This document shows, piece by piece, positions 16,403-24,268 of a stretch of DNA of 40,960 nt. The DNA comes from Spirochaetaceae bacterium (GTDB lineage: Bacteria; Spirochaetota; Spirochaetia; DSM-27196; SLAA01): NCBI GenBank assembly GCA_003556605.1, contig PWQX01000181.1, positions 1 to 40,960 of the forward strand, written 5' to 3'. The position numbers were made by a program, and so were the translations under genes. The notes beneath the pieces are model-generated. The model was not told the DNA's origin. It searched no databases and saw nothing but the letters and a program-made list of their open reading frames with translations. Position 1 is the stretch's first letter. Each line of letters begins with the position of its first letter.

Positions 16403-18100
16403 CTAAGTGCGTTTCTTGTTGTGCTGTCCGAGGTGCGTATAGAGAAAACGCTTGATCTTCTGCGTCGGCGTTTTCTCAAATGGCTCCCATTCGAGAATCA
16501 TCCGACTCAAGCGCGCGAAACGCCCGAGCTGGGCATTTACCTGCGACCGAAGGCCGTCGAGAATTTCGTCAGCCCGCTTTTGGATCGCGGCGACGTTCTC
16601 TTCGCCGATCCCTAAATGCTCACGGAGTTTATCAAAATTGACGTGGACCCGGGCAACCAGCTGACCTTTCCACTGAAAAACAAGCGACTCAACCACCAGC
16701 TCGTTCTCGTTTATCGCGGATTCGATATCCTCGGGGTAGATATTCTCACCGCTCGGGCCCAGAATCATATTCTTCAGCCGCCCTCGAATGTAGAGGTAGC
16801 CGTCTTTGTCAAACGCCCCGAGGTCACCGGTTCTGAACCAGCCGTCCTCGGTGAATACCTCACGCGTGGCCTCTTCGTTGCGGTAATACCCTTGCATCAC
16901 GATCGGCCCGCGCACCTGAATCTCACCGTTGACGCCGTCGCCGGATTCATGGTCGATCCGTACCTCAACATCCGCAATGGGCGGACCGGTAGAGCGCGGG
17001 CGCGTATTGGCGGCGCCGGTACCCGCGACAAGCGGGCTGGTCTCGGTAAGACCGTAGCCGATGGCATACGGAAAGCGTGCTTCACGCAGAAATCGCTCGG
17101 CTTGGGGTGATAACGGCGCGCCCCCGATACCGAAGAACCGCAGCTTTCCCCCGAAGGTCTGGTACACCTTTTTTCCCGCCGCGCGGTGAACGATGCGGCG
17201 TAGCGGCCCGATACGGCCGACCACCCGCGTGACGGCGTTCTTGTTGAACACCGGGGCAACGCGCGACTGGTAGATCTTTTCCATGATCAACGGCACGCTC
17301 AGCATCACGGTAGGCTCTACTTCTTTGAGCGCCGGCAGCAACACCGAGAGCGTAGGCGGTTTACCAAGATACCGAACGCTTGAACCGGTAGAGATGGGGA
17401 TGAGAAACCCGATGGTGCACTCGTAGGTATGCGCGAGCGGAAGGATTGAAAGCAGCCGGTCCTCCGGACCAAGGTCCGCAAGCACCCGTGCGGCAAGGGC
17501 GTTCTGCACCAAGTTCCGGTGGGTGAGCATCACGCCTTTGGGTTCTCCGGTGGTTCCCGAAGTGTACAGGATCGCGGCCAAGTCGCTCTCCGCAGGCGTC
17601 AGCTCCGCTGCCGCGGTGCTTTTCTCGCGGCCGAGAAGCCCGGTAGCGACGCCTGACGGCGGTCCTTGCGGCGGGAGCCCTTCCGCCGGAGTGCCCGGCT
17701 TTATGAACTGCAAGTCGTCAACCAGCAGCAGTTGGGCGTCTGTGTAATCGGCGACTTTGGGGTACAACCCGCGCGATGCACAGAGCACCGAAACGCCGGC
17801 GTGGTCTAAGATTCGGGCAATTTCGGCCGGAGAGAAGTCCGGCAAGATTGGAACGATTACGGCGCCCATACCGGTCACCGCAAGGTACACTACACCCCAG
17901 TTTGGCCTGTTCTCGCTGAGCAGCGCGACATGGTCCCCGGCTTGGACCCCACGGGAGGCCAACGCTTTCCGGAGACCCGTTACTTGTTCACCTAACTCGC
18001 GGTAAGTGTAGCCGCCGTCACCGATCAACCCGAGCGCAGGGCGCTCGGAATAAGCGGCAACACTGTTTTCGAGCAGTTCACGAAGAGTCGTTACACTCAT
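16403..18100 (-). CDS. AMP-forming long-chain acyl-CoA synthetase
   Basis: A 565-residue member of the ANL superfamily that activates a fatty acid as acyl-AMP and transfers it to CoA. The phosphate-binding loop is ILYTSGTTGEPKGVMLTHRN (about residues 180-200), followed by GYGLTETSPL, GWFRTGDLG and the hinge/linker region RGRLKNMILGPSGENIYP. The start is ATG 18100, preceded on the minus strand by AAGGAA; the frame is open to 18142 but the upstream codons lie close to the predicted promoter. A fatty-acid substrate is inferred from overall similarity to FadD/LACS-type proteins. It could feed the acyl-CoA dehydrogenase at 3441, but the genes are not linked. Confidence 0.9.
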   Translation of the reverse strand: MSVTTLRELLENSVAAYSERPALGLIGDGGYTYRELGEQVTGLRKALASRGVQAGDHVALLSENRPNWGVVYLAVTGMGAVIVPILPDFSPAEIARILDHAGVSVLCASRGLYPKVADYTDAQLLLVDDLQFIKPGTPAEGLPPQGPPSGVATGLLGREKSTAAAELTPAESDLAAILYTSGTTGEPKGVMLTHRNLVQNALAARVLADLGPEDRLLSILPLAHTYECTIGFLIPISTGSSVRYLGKPPTLSVLLPALKEVEPTVMLSVPLIMEKIYQSRVAPVFNKNAVTRVVGRIGPLRRIVHRAAGKKVYQTFGGKLRFFGIGGAPLSPQAERFLREARFPYAIGYGLTETSPLVAGTGAANTRPRSTGPPIADVEVRIDHESGDGVNGEIQVRGPIVMQGYYRNEEATREVFTEDGWFRTGDLGAFDKDGYLYIRGRLKNMILGPSGENIYPEDIESAINENELVVESLVFQWKGQLVARVHVNFDKLREHLGIGEENVAAIQKRADEILDGLRSQVNAQLGRFARLSRMILEWEPFEKTPTQKIKRFLYTHLGQHNKKRT

Positions 18101-18146
18101 AGCTTCGCTATTCCTTATCGTCCCGTATGCTTCGCTACGCAAATGG

Positions 18147-18175
18147 ACTATAACACGGGTTCAAGCTATTGCCGA
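18147..18175 (-). promoter_or_regulatory. Possible promoter for the acyl-CoA synthetase gene
   Basis: On the minus strand TCGGCA (18175-18170) and TATAGT (18152-18147) are separated by 17 nt, giving a start near 18140 and a leader of about 40 nt before the ATG at 18100. Confidence 0.4.
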
Positions 18176-18210
18176 GCACCCGGTTATCCGTTTCTTGCTT
18201 GATTCTGAGC

Positions 18211-19386
18211 TCAGCTCTCCGCTCGTGCAAAAGCCCGCAGCGCCCACAACACAGCTATGAGGCCGGCGGCAGCGAAGGTCAAGATCAGCCCACCAACGCC
18301 GTAAACGCCGCGCAGTGCAACCGGGGCCGCGGTCATCCCGATGAACTTCAACGTGTTAAACAGCGCGACAATAGAACCGATTAAACCCGGAGGCCCGGCT
18401 GTAGTAGCCCAGTTGAAGATCACCGGTTGCACTACTCCCATACCCATCCCGAACAGTATCAAACTCACGGCCACCCCGGGAAGCCCCGGCCAGAGCGGAA
18501 TCGTGGTAAGGCTCACTGCGATCGTGAGGTATCCAAACGAGATGGTAAGGCGCTTGCCGATACGGCGGTTGATCGCGACCGCGTGTGCGGCTACGAGCGC
18601 GGCGACAAACCCATTCAGCGAGATCGCGACCCCGGCAACGCCTACCCCAAGGCCGTACACGCCCGCGAGGAACAGCGGCACGAAGGTGACCAGCGCGTAG
18701 AGCAAAAAATAGATACCGAACGAGTGGAGAAAGACCTCCCGAACTCCCCGGAGACCGAGCGCACTTCGCAGCCTACCAAGGTAGGTACGCGTCTTGGAGC
18801 GCATATCCGTAAGCTGTGCCCCCGGGGCTGACTCGGGTATCAACACCAGAAACACGGGCGCCAAAACTAACGAGAACCCGTACACCGCGAACGGGTAGCG
18901 CCAGTCCAGTTCTGCCAGTAAGCCGCCGACCAGCGGTATAACAACCGCGGCAACCGCGATTGTGCCGCTGAGGAAGCCCATAATGCGCAATCGTTGCTCT
19001 CCCTCGTACCAGTCGCTCACCACCGTCATGGCAACAGGAATCAAACCGGCAATGCCAATGCCTTGTACGAATCGCAACACCAGCAGCACGGTGAAACTCG
19101 GTGCAGTGGTGCACAGCAACCCGAATAGCCCGTCGATCAGCAGACAGGTGATTCCGACCGTCTTGCGGCCCAGCAGATCCAGCAGAAGTCCGGTAAACGG
19201 CAAGGTAAGCGCGGCTGCAAAGGTATACACGCTCAACACCAGGCCGACCGAGCCCTCGTCGACCTCAAACGGCGCGAGCAACGCAGGCAGAGCCGGTGCC
19301 AGCAGGCCACCGCCCATCACCCCGAATCCACCCATGAGAAGGAGGGTGCCGACCCGCAGCCGGTAGACCACTTGGCTTTTAGCCAC
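18211..19386 (-). CDS. Major facilitator superfamily permease
   Basis: A 391-residue protein with about twelve hydrophobic helices. The loop between helices 2 and 3 carries GLLLDLLGRKTVG, the MFS motif A (G-x-L-x-D-x-x-G-R-K). Helix 4 holds RFVQGIGIAG, a version of the R-x-x-x-G motif seen in drug:proton antiporters of the 12-helix DHA1 type. The GTG at 19386 is preferred over the TTG at 19392 because AAGGGG lies about six bases upstream. The substrate is not predictable; efflux is a weak inference from the DHA1-like look. It is upstream of the acyl-CoA synthetase on the same strand with a 110-nt gap containing a promoter, so probably transcribed separately. Confidence 0.88.
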   Translation of the reverse strand: MAKSQVVYRLRVGTLLLMGGFGVMGGGLLAPALPALLAPFEVDEGSVGLVLSVYTFAAALTLPFTGLLLDLLGRKTVGITCLLIDGLFGLLCTTAPSFTVLLVLRFVQGIGIAGLIPVAMTVVSDWYEGEQRLRIMGFLSGTIAVAAVVIPLVGGLLAELDWRYPFAVYGFSLVLAPVFLVLIPESAPGAQLTDMRSKTRTYLGRLRSALGLRGVREVFLHSFGIYFLLYALVTFVPLFLAGVYGLGVGVAGVAISLNGFVAALVAAHAVAINRRIGKRLTISFGYLTIAVSLTTIPLWPGLPGVAVSLILFGMGMGVVQPVIFNWATTAGPPGLIGSIVALFNTLKFIGMTAAPVALRGVYGVGGLILTFAAAGLIAVLWALRAFARAES

Positions 19387-19396
19387 CCCCAACCCC

Positions 19397-19426
19397 TTGG
19401 CCGGTAGCGCAGGCGTGCGTTATCAT
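19397..19426 (+). promoter_or_regulatory. Possible promoter for the YqaE/Pmp3 gene
   Basis: TTGGCC at 19397-19402 and TATCAT at 19421-19426 are separated by 18 nt. A start near 19433 leaves a 40-nt leader that contains the GGGAGG ribosome site at 19462-19467. Confidence 0.4.
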
Positions 19427-19472
19427 GGGACGCGCTCGTTTCACGTATCGAAGTTCGTACCGGGAGGATGCT

Positions 19473-19634
19473 GTGGGAGATTTTGTTCGCATTATCATCG
19501 CGATTCTGCTGCCGCCCCTCGGCGTGTTTCTGCACGTTGGGTTACGCGGCCCTTTCTGGATCAATATCCTGCTGTCGTTGCTCGGCTATGTTCCGGGCAT
19601 TGTACACGCAGTGTGGGTAATCGCGAAGCACTAA
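19473..19634 (+). CDS. YqaE/Pmp3 family small membrane protein
   Basis: A 53-residue protein with two hydrophobic helices joined by a short loop, the standard size and layout of the YqaE/Pmp3 family. The start is GTG 19473, with GGGAGG five bases upstream; the longer frame from 19425 adds an arginine-rich stretch foreign to the family. The conserved ILLPPLGVFLHVG segment and the ending GYVPGIVHAVWVIAK are diagnostic. Pmp3-type proteins in yeast and plants affect membrane potential and cation tolerance, and bacterial members are stress-associated; the biochemical role is not settled. It is divergent from the MFS gene and convergent with mtnA. Confidence 0.9.
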   Translation: MGDFVRIIIAILLPPLGVFLHVGLRGPFWINILLSLLGYVPGIVHAVWVIAKH

Positions 19635-19650
19635 GCGCGCTTTGCGGTCT

Positions 19651-20775
19651 TCAACACTCACCGCCTGCTCGCCCCCCGAAGGCTTCACGCAGCGCTTGGA
19701 CATAGGGGGGGCGAATAATCCCGCACTCGGTAATCAACCCCGAGATTATCTCGTTCGGGGTCACGTCGAAGGCAGGGTTGCGTACCGAAACACCCTCCGG
19801 AGTGGTACGGCGCAGCCCAAACTGTGTAACCTCCTCAGGACACCGCTCTTCAATCACGATTTCTGTCCCGGCGGTGGTCGCTAAATCCACTGTCGATGAT
19901 GGGCAGGCGACGTACATCGGAATCCCGAAATGCTTGGCAAGAATCGCGACACCTAAGGTGCCGATCTTATTGGCAACGTCTCCGTTGGCGGCAACGCGGT
20001 CGGTGACCACCAGCACCAGGTTGATCAGGCCGTGCGACATCACGAACGCCGCCATGTTGTCGGTGATCACCGTGACGTCTATTCCGGCCGCCCGCAGTTC
20101 CCAGCTCGTAAGCCGCGCACCCTGTAACAGCGGCCGGCTTTCGTCGGCGTAGACCCGGAAGCGCACCCCCTGCGAATGCGCCAGATACATTGGTGCGGTC
20201 GCAGTGCCGTAATCCGAGGTAGCCAGGCGACCGGCGTTGCAATGTGTGAGAATCCCGATATCGTCGCGGATGAGACCGCGCCCGTGTTCTCCGATGGCCC
20301 GGCATAACTCGATATCCTCGCGATGAATACGCCGCGCCTCGCGCTCGAGCTCGGCAAACAGTTCCGCGCCGTCACCGCCGCCGGCCTCGGCGGTTCGGAG
20401 CATGCGCTTGAGCGCCCAGCTGAGGTTCACCGCAGTTGGGCGCGCGCCGTCGAGATGCGCCGCAAGCCTTTTCGCCTGTTCGAGAAATGCTTCACGGCCG
20501 AATGCCCGATAGGGTCTTAGTCCCACAACCAGCCCGTACGCACCGGCGATCCCGATTGCGGGAGCGCCCCGGACTTTCAACTGCTTGATGGAGTCCCAAA
20601 CGTGCTCAGCGCTTTCCTGCCGCTCGATGATCACGCGTTCCGGCAGCTGGGTCTGGTCGAGAAACCACAATTCACCGTCACGGTAGTCTATTGACCGAAC
20701 GTCGGCCGGATCACCATGAAACGTTTCGCTTGCAACCTGCTGTCGGCCGGCGCGTGCTTCGGGGTCTTCTTGCAC
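19651..20775 (-). CDS. mtnA: S-methyl-5-thioribose-1-phosphate isomerase
   Basis: Methionine-salvage enzyme converting methylthioribose-1-phosphate to methylthioribulose-1-phosphate; related to eIF2B subunits. The 374-residue product has KVRGAPAIGIAGAYG in the N-terminal half, the catalytic Cys in LTHCNAGRLA and the catalytic Asp in VITDNMAAF, followed by the eIF2B-like AANGDVANKIGT and PSSTVD segments. I chose GTG 20775 because GGGAG precedes it and because the ATG at 20826 lies inside the predicted promoter. No other methionine-salvage gene is in the window. The promoter contains a dyad, so transcription is probably controlled by a dimeric regulator (inference). Confidence 0.95.
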   Translation of the reverse strand: MQEDPEARAGRQQVASETFHGDPADVRSIDYRDGELWFLDQTQLPERVIIERQESAEHVWDSIKQLKVRGAPAIGIAGAYGLVVGLRPYRAFGREAFLEQAKRLAAHLDGARPTAVNLSWALKRMLRTAEAGGGDGAELFAELEREARRIHREDIELCRAIGEHGRGLIRDDIGILTHCNAGRLATSDYGTATAPMYLAHSQGVRFRVYADESRPLLQGARLTSWELRAAGIDVTVITDNMAAFVMSHGLINLVLVVTDRVAANGDVANKIGTLGVAILAKHFGIPMYVACPSSTVDLATTAGTEIVIEERCPEEVTQFGLRRTTPEGVSVRNPAFDVTPNEIISGLITECGIIRPPYVQALREAFGGRAGGEC

Positions 20776-20805
20776 ACCGCTGCTCCCGTACCTCTTGGGT
20801 ACCCA

Positions 20806-20836
20806 ATAATACAGACTCGGGAGCATAGTCTGTCAA
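20806..20836 (-). promoter_or_regulatory. mtnA promoter with a dyad operator in the spacer
   Basis: On the minus strand a perfect TTGACA (20836-20831) is followed by TATTAT (20811-20806) at 19 nt, or TGTATT at 17 nt. A perfect 7-bp inverted repeat, ACAGACT (20811-20817) and AGTCTGT (20827-20833) with a 9-nt centre, fills the spacer. A 19-nt spacer with a central dyad is the layout of MerR-family operators; simple repression is equally possible. Confidence 0.5.
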
Positions 20837-20840
20837 GTCG

Positions 20841-20870
20841 CCGAACACATCATGCCGGGATCCTGTTCGG
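20841..20870. repeat. Inverted repeat in the mtnA / GIY-YIG intergenic region
   Basis: CCGAACA (20841-20847) and TGTTCGG (20864-20870) form a perfect 7-bp inverted repeat separated by 16 nt. It is just upstream of the mtnA -35 box and could be a second regulator site; it may also be chance. Confidence 0.25.
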
Positions 20871-20914
20871 AATACCGGCGAGCATACAACACTCCCAGGG
20901 GGCACAAACCGCGC

Positions 20915-20943
20915 AGGACAGATACGCGTTACCACGTTATACT
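20915..20943 (+). promoter_or_regulatory. Promoter for the GIY-YIG gene
   Basis: AGGACA at 20915-20920 and TATACT at 20938-20943 are 17 nt apart. The predicted start is near 20950, two bases before the ATG at 20952, and no ribosome site is possible in that space, so the mRNA may be leaderless. Confidence 0.45.
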
Positions 20944-20951
20944 ACCCGGAC

Positions 20952-21272
20952 ATGCCGCACGCACCCGTCTGGTGGCTCTACCTGATTGAATGCGATGCAC
21001 AGCTCTACACGGGCATCACCACCGATCTCCAACGCCGTCTGCACGAGCACCACGCCGGCCGCTCTCGGGCCGCACGATTTACGCGCGGCGCAGGCAGGAT
21101 CACGCTTCGCTACGCGGTGGGAATCGGCAGCCGAGGACTCGCACTACGCGCTGAATATCGATTTCGGCGACTCCCACGGCGAGAAAAGATCGCGATCATC
21201 GAGGCTCAGCCTCCTCGCGACGACCTTCTGACTCGGCTTTTGCTACAGTCGCCGCCCTCACCGCGCGAATAA
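20952..21272 (+). CDS. GIY-YIG nuclease-domain protein (YhbQ/UPF0213-like)
   Basis: A 106-residue single-domain protein of the GIY-YIG superfamily. The first strand WLYLIECDAQLYTGITTD holds degenerate GIY and YIG motifs (LYL and YTG), followed by the conserved Arg in DLQRRLHEHHAG. EYRFRRLPRREK carries the conserved Glu/Lys-rich helix of the YhbQ/UPF0213 group. E. coli YhbQ-type proteins are linked to DNA repair or nuclease activity, but their biological role is unclear. The C-terminal 25 residues are probably a flexible tail. The domain call is solid; function is not known. Confidence 0.9.
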   Translation: MPHAPVWWLYLIECDAQLYTGITTDLQRRLHEHHAGRSRAARFTRGAGRITLRYAVGIGSRGLALRAEYRFRRLPRREKIAIIEAQPPRDDLLTRLLLQSPPSPRE

Positions 21273-21310
21273 TCCGCTACCGCCGGCTGCGCGCCCCCGG
21301 TTTCGTCGTA

Positions 21311-21340
21311 TTGCGGTCAGGTCAGATTATCGATTACAAT
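21311..21340 (+). promoter_or_regulatory. Promoter of the broken PfkB kinase gene
   Basis: TTGCGG at 21311-21316 and TACAAT at 21335-21340 are separated by 18 nt. The leader then carries AGAGGGGG at 21366-21373, a strong ribosome site for the ATG at 21382, so expression signals look intact although the gene is not. Confidence 0.4.
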
Positions 21341-21381
21341 GCCCTCGCACTGCAACACAATGTTTAGAGGGGGATACGAGC

Positions 21382-22461
21382 ATGACCATGCAACTACGAG
21401 ACAACTGTGACTATGCGATACTCATTCCGACGAGTATGGGAACCCGGCTGACACCACCGGCAGGACAACCGGTGCACATGAGTGATACGTTTATGATGCA
21501 CGCCACCAGCGCCTAGTCAAACGTAATCAGCGTGTCCTCTTACTTAGGGCTGCCGACCAAAGTGCTGACTGCATTCGTCAAAGGAAGTCCAATCTCTCGG
21601 TTTATCAAAGACAATCTGAGCAGCAGGCATATTGCGTACGAAGGTCCCGAACGCGAGCAAGGCGGACCATGGGGCTACCGTCACCAGATAAACATCGCCG
21701 ACAGCGGGTACGGCGCTAGGGGCCCACGCGTTTACAACGACCGCACCGGCGAAGTGGGACGCACGCTCAGCGCTGACGACTTCAACCTAGACCGCATCTT
21801 CGGAGAAGAGGGCGTTCAAATCGTCCACATGTCCGGATTATTCGCGGCGCTATCACCGGAGACCGGAACCTTTTGTTTGGAGCTTGCGCGTACCGCGAAG
21901 AGGTACGGAACACGCATCTCTTTTGATCTCAACTATCGCGCATCCTTCTGGAAAGGGCGCGAGAAGGCTCTGCGAGATATCTTCAGCGAGATCGCAGGTC
22001 TCGCCGATATCTTGGTAGGAAATGAAGAGGACTTCCAGTTGTGCTTGGGACTCGCCGGGCCTGAAGCCGGAGGTAGCGGGCTCGCCGCGAAGATCGAAGG
22101 CTTCAAAGGCATGATCGACACCGTAAAGAAAACCTATCCTAATGCTTCGGTATACGGGACCACGCTCCGCGAAGTGGTAAGCGCCAATCTTCACCTCTGG
22201 GGCGCGATCATGTCGCACGGGGACGACTGGCACGTCATCGAGCCGCGTGAGATTACGATCCTCGATCGCATCGGGGGCGGCGACGGGTTCGTCGGCGGCG
22301 TGCTGTACGCCATTCTCAAGGGTTGGGAGCCTGAGAAATGGGCGCAGTTCGGTTGGGCAAGCGGTGCGCTGGCCACCACATTCCTCACCGATTACGGACA
22401 ACCCGCAGACGAGGATCAAATCTGGGCAATCTGGGAAGGCAACGCTCGCGTGCAGCGCTGA
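21382..22461 (+). pseudogene. PfkB/ribokinase-family sugar kinase gene interrupted by one amber codon
   Basis: The ATG at 21382 with a strong upstream AGAGGGGG opens a frame that reads MTMQLRDNCDYAILIPTSMG and stops at TAG 21514-21516, 44 residues in. The same frame resumes at once with SNVISVSSYLGLPTKVLTAF and runs to 22461. The whole matches one PfkB-family kinase of about 359 codons, closest in look to 2-keto-3-deoxygluconate kinases; relatives have an acidic residue before SNV/YNV, so GAG to TAG is the likely lesion. The C-terminal anion-hole and catalytic-base region DRIGGGDGF is intact, as are NEEDF and DLNYR. Either a recent nonsense mutation, an internal start at GTG 21532 giving a truncated form, or a sequencing error. 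Confidence 0.75.
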
Positions 22462-22477
22462 GAGCCGGATTCAAACG

Positions 22478-22510
22478 CGCTGCACCGGCAGCTTTCCTGC
22501 CGGTGCAGCG
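22478..22510. terminator. Perfect 14-bp hairpin 3' of the PfkB gene
   Basis: Positions 22478-22491 and 22497-22510 form a perfect 14-bp stem with a CTTTC loop, starting 17 nt after the kinase stop codon. No T-run follows. Position and strength suggest a transcription terminator or 3' stabiliser. Its arms share GCTGCAC / GTGCAGC with the hairpin at 1290-1325. Confidence 0.6.
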
Positions 22511-22584
22511 AGAGGTTCAAGCCGTAAGCGACGGCAAAGACCACGGCGCTCCGGATGAAAGTATAGTGTAGAATCGGGGCCATC

Positions 22585-24219
22585 ATGCGCAACACGCAGA
22601 TTCGGGCGGTTTTGTTTGATTTCGACGGGACCCTAACGAAGCCGGGCGCGCTTGATTTCGAGCACCTCCGGCGGGAACTCGAATGTCCGCCGGGCATCGC
22701 GATTCTCGAGTACCTTGAGACACTACCGCAAGGCCGGCCCCGCGAAGCGAAGCTCGACCTCCTCGATGCCTACGAGTTGCAGGCCGCAGCTACAAGCGAA
22801 CCGAACAGCGGCGCCGAACGCACTGTGTTTCAGCTACGCGAAATGGGGCTACGGGTCGGGATGTTTACCCGCAACACGACTGCCGCGGTCGCGCGAAGCC
22901 TCGAGAACTTCACGCACCTGAATAAGAGCGATTTCGCGGTCTTACTTACTCGAGACGATAGCGGACCGGTCAAACCGCACCCGGAGTCGGTACCGCACGC
23001 CGCTGCGTTACTCGGGGTGGAGCCCTATGAAGTGATGGTGGTTGGTGACCATCGCTTCGATATTGAGGCGGCACGCAGCGCAGGCAGCTGGAGCTGCCTA
23101 TTGTCGAATGCCGCGGACCTCGATCGAAGCGCACGTGACCTCGGGGCCGACTACGCGATCGCAAGCCTCGATGAGCTGCCGGCTCTACTCACTCGGCATC
23201 GACCGCTGGCGGTGGGGAAGCTCCCGCGCGAGCAGCTTGCGCCGTTGTTGGACGAGCTGCAGACAGCCGACTCGGCTGCACGCGTACTAATCGGTCCAAA
23301 GATTGGAGAGGATACCGCCGTGGTGCACGGCGACAAGGATGAGGTTATCGTTCTGAAAAGCGATCCGATTACCTTTGCAACCGATCAGGTTGGCCGGTAC
23401 GCGGTGTGTGTCAGCGCCAACGATCTGGTGTGCTCGGGCGCCGAACCCAATTGGTTCCTGGCCGCGGTCTTAATGCCCCCGAACAGCACTCTGTACGCCG
23501 TTGAAACCGTGTTTCACCAAATTGAATCCGCCTGCCGCGAGCTGGGGATTACAGTAGTCGGTGGGCATACCGAGATAACCGAGGCGGTTACGCATGCGTT
23601 GGTGTGCGGGACGATGGCCGGCACGGTTCACCGCGACGCATTGGTCGACAAACGCGCGATCCAGCCAGGAGATGCGATCATACTCACGAAGTGCGCCGGT
23701 CTTGAGGGTACCGCCATACTCTGCACCGAGTTCGCGGGACGCTTACTTGACGAGGGGATACCCGAGACCGAGCTGCAGAAGGGCCGCGCCTTTGTGCAGG
23801 AGCTTTCGGTAGTCCCCGAGGCACAGATTGCGACTAAGATCTCGGGACTGCACGGAATGCACGATGTTACCGAGGGCGGCGTGATCACTGCGCTGCAGGA
23901 GCTTGCCCAAGCGGGCAACGTCAGTCTGACGGTGGACCTCAAGCAGATTCCTACGGCGGAGATAACAAAACGAGTGTGCAGCGCGCTTGCACTTGACCCG
24001 CTCGGCTTGATTGGCTCGGGGTCCCTGGTGATTGCCGTCGCGAACCAGTCTCGCGAAGCCATGCTTGCGGCGCTTGAAATGCACGGGGTGCCCGCCGCCG
24101 GTATCGGCGAAGCCGGCTCGGGTCCGGCGGGCGAGCTGCGTGCTTTGTACGACGGCCGCCCGGTCGAGTGCCCAAGCTTCGCGGTAGACGAAATCGCACG
24201 TCTGTTCTCACAGATGTAG
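22585..24219 (+). CDS. Fusion of HAD phosphatase and AIR-synthase (HypE/PurM-like) domains
   Basis: A 544-residue two-domain protein. Residues 1-205 form a HAD-superfamily hydrolase: DFDGTLT with Asp12 and Asp14, a conserved Lys in GPVKPHPES, and VVGDHRFDIEAA as motif IV, like phosphoglycolate phosphatases. Residues about 210-544 match AIR-synthase-related ATP-binding proteins of the HypE/ThiL/SelD group: KIGEDTAVV, LKSDPITFATDQVGRYAV, SANDLVCSGAEP, VVGGHTE and HDVTEGGV. It lacks the C-terminal PRICG tail of true HypE, so carbamoyl transfer for hydrogenase assembly is unlikely, and no hydrogenase gene is near. An ATP-dependent synthase-plus-phosphatase pair acting on one metabolite is plausible (inference). 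ATG 22585 follows a weak GGGG. Confidence 0.88.
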   Translation: MRNTQIRAVLFDFDGTLTKPGALDFEHLRRELECPPGIAILEYLETLPQGRPREAKLDLLDAYELQAAATSEPNSGAERTVFQLREMGLRVGMFTRNTTAAVARSLENFTHLNKSDFAVLLTRDDSGPVKPHPESVPHAAALLGVEPYEVMVVGDHRFDIEAARSAGSWSCLLSNAADLDRSARDLGADYAIASLDELPALLTRHRPLAVGKLPREQLAPLLDELQTADSAARVLIGPKIGEDTAVVHGDKDEVIVLKSDPITFATDQVGRYAVCVSANDLVCSGAEPNWFLAAVLMPPNSTLYAVETVFHQIESACRELGITVVGGHTEITEAVTHALVCGTMAGTVHRDALVDKRAIQPGDAIILTKCAGLEGTAILCTEFAGRLLDEGIPETELQKGRAFVQELSVVPEAQIATKISGLHGMHDVTEGGVITALQELAQAGNVSLTVDLKQIPTAEITKRVCSALALDPLGLIGSGSLVIAVANQSREAMLAALEMHGVPAAGIGEAGSGPAGELRALYDGRPVECPSFAVDEIARLFSQM

Positions 24220-24268
24220 GTTGCGGGCACGCCCGACGCTCTGCTACGGTGCGGCCCCTCGGGCAGTC

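Noticed and set aside
22585-24219. Annotation of the HAD fusion as hydrogenase maturation factor HypE
   Set aside because: The C-terminal cysteine tail is absent and no hydrogenase or hyp genes are present.
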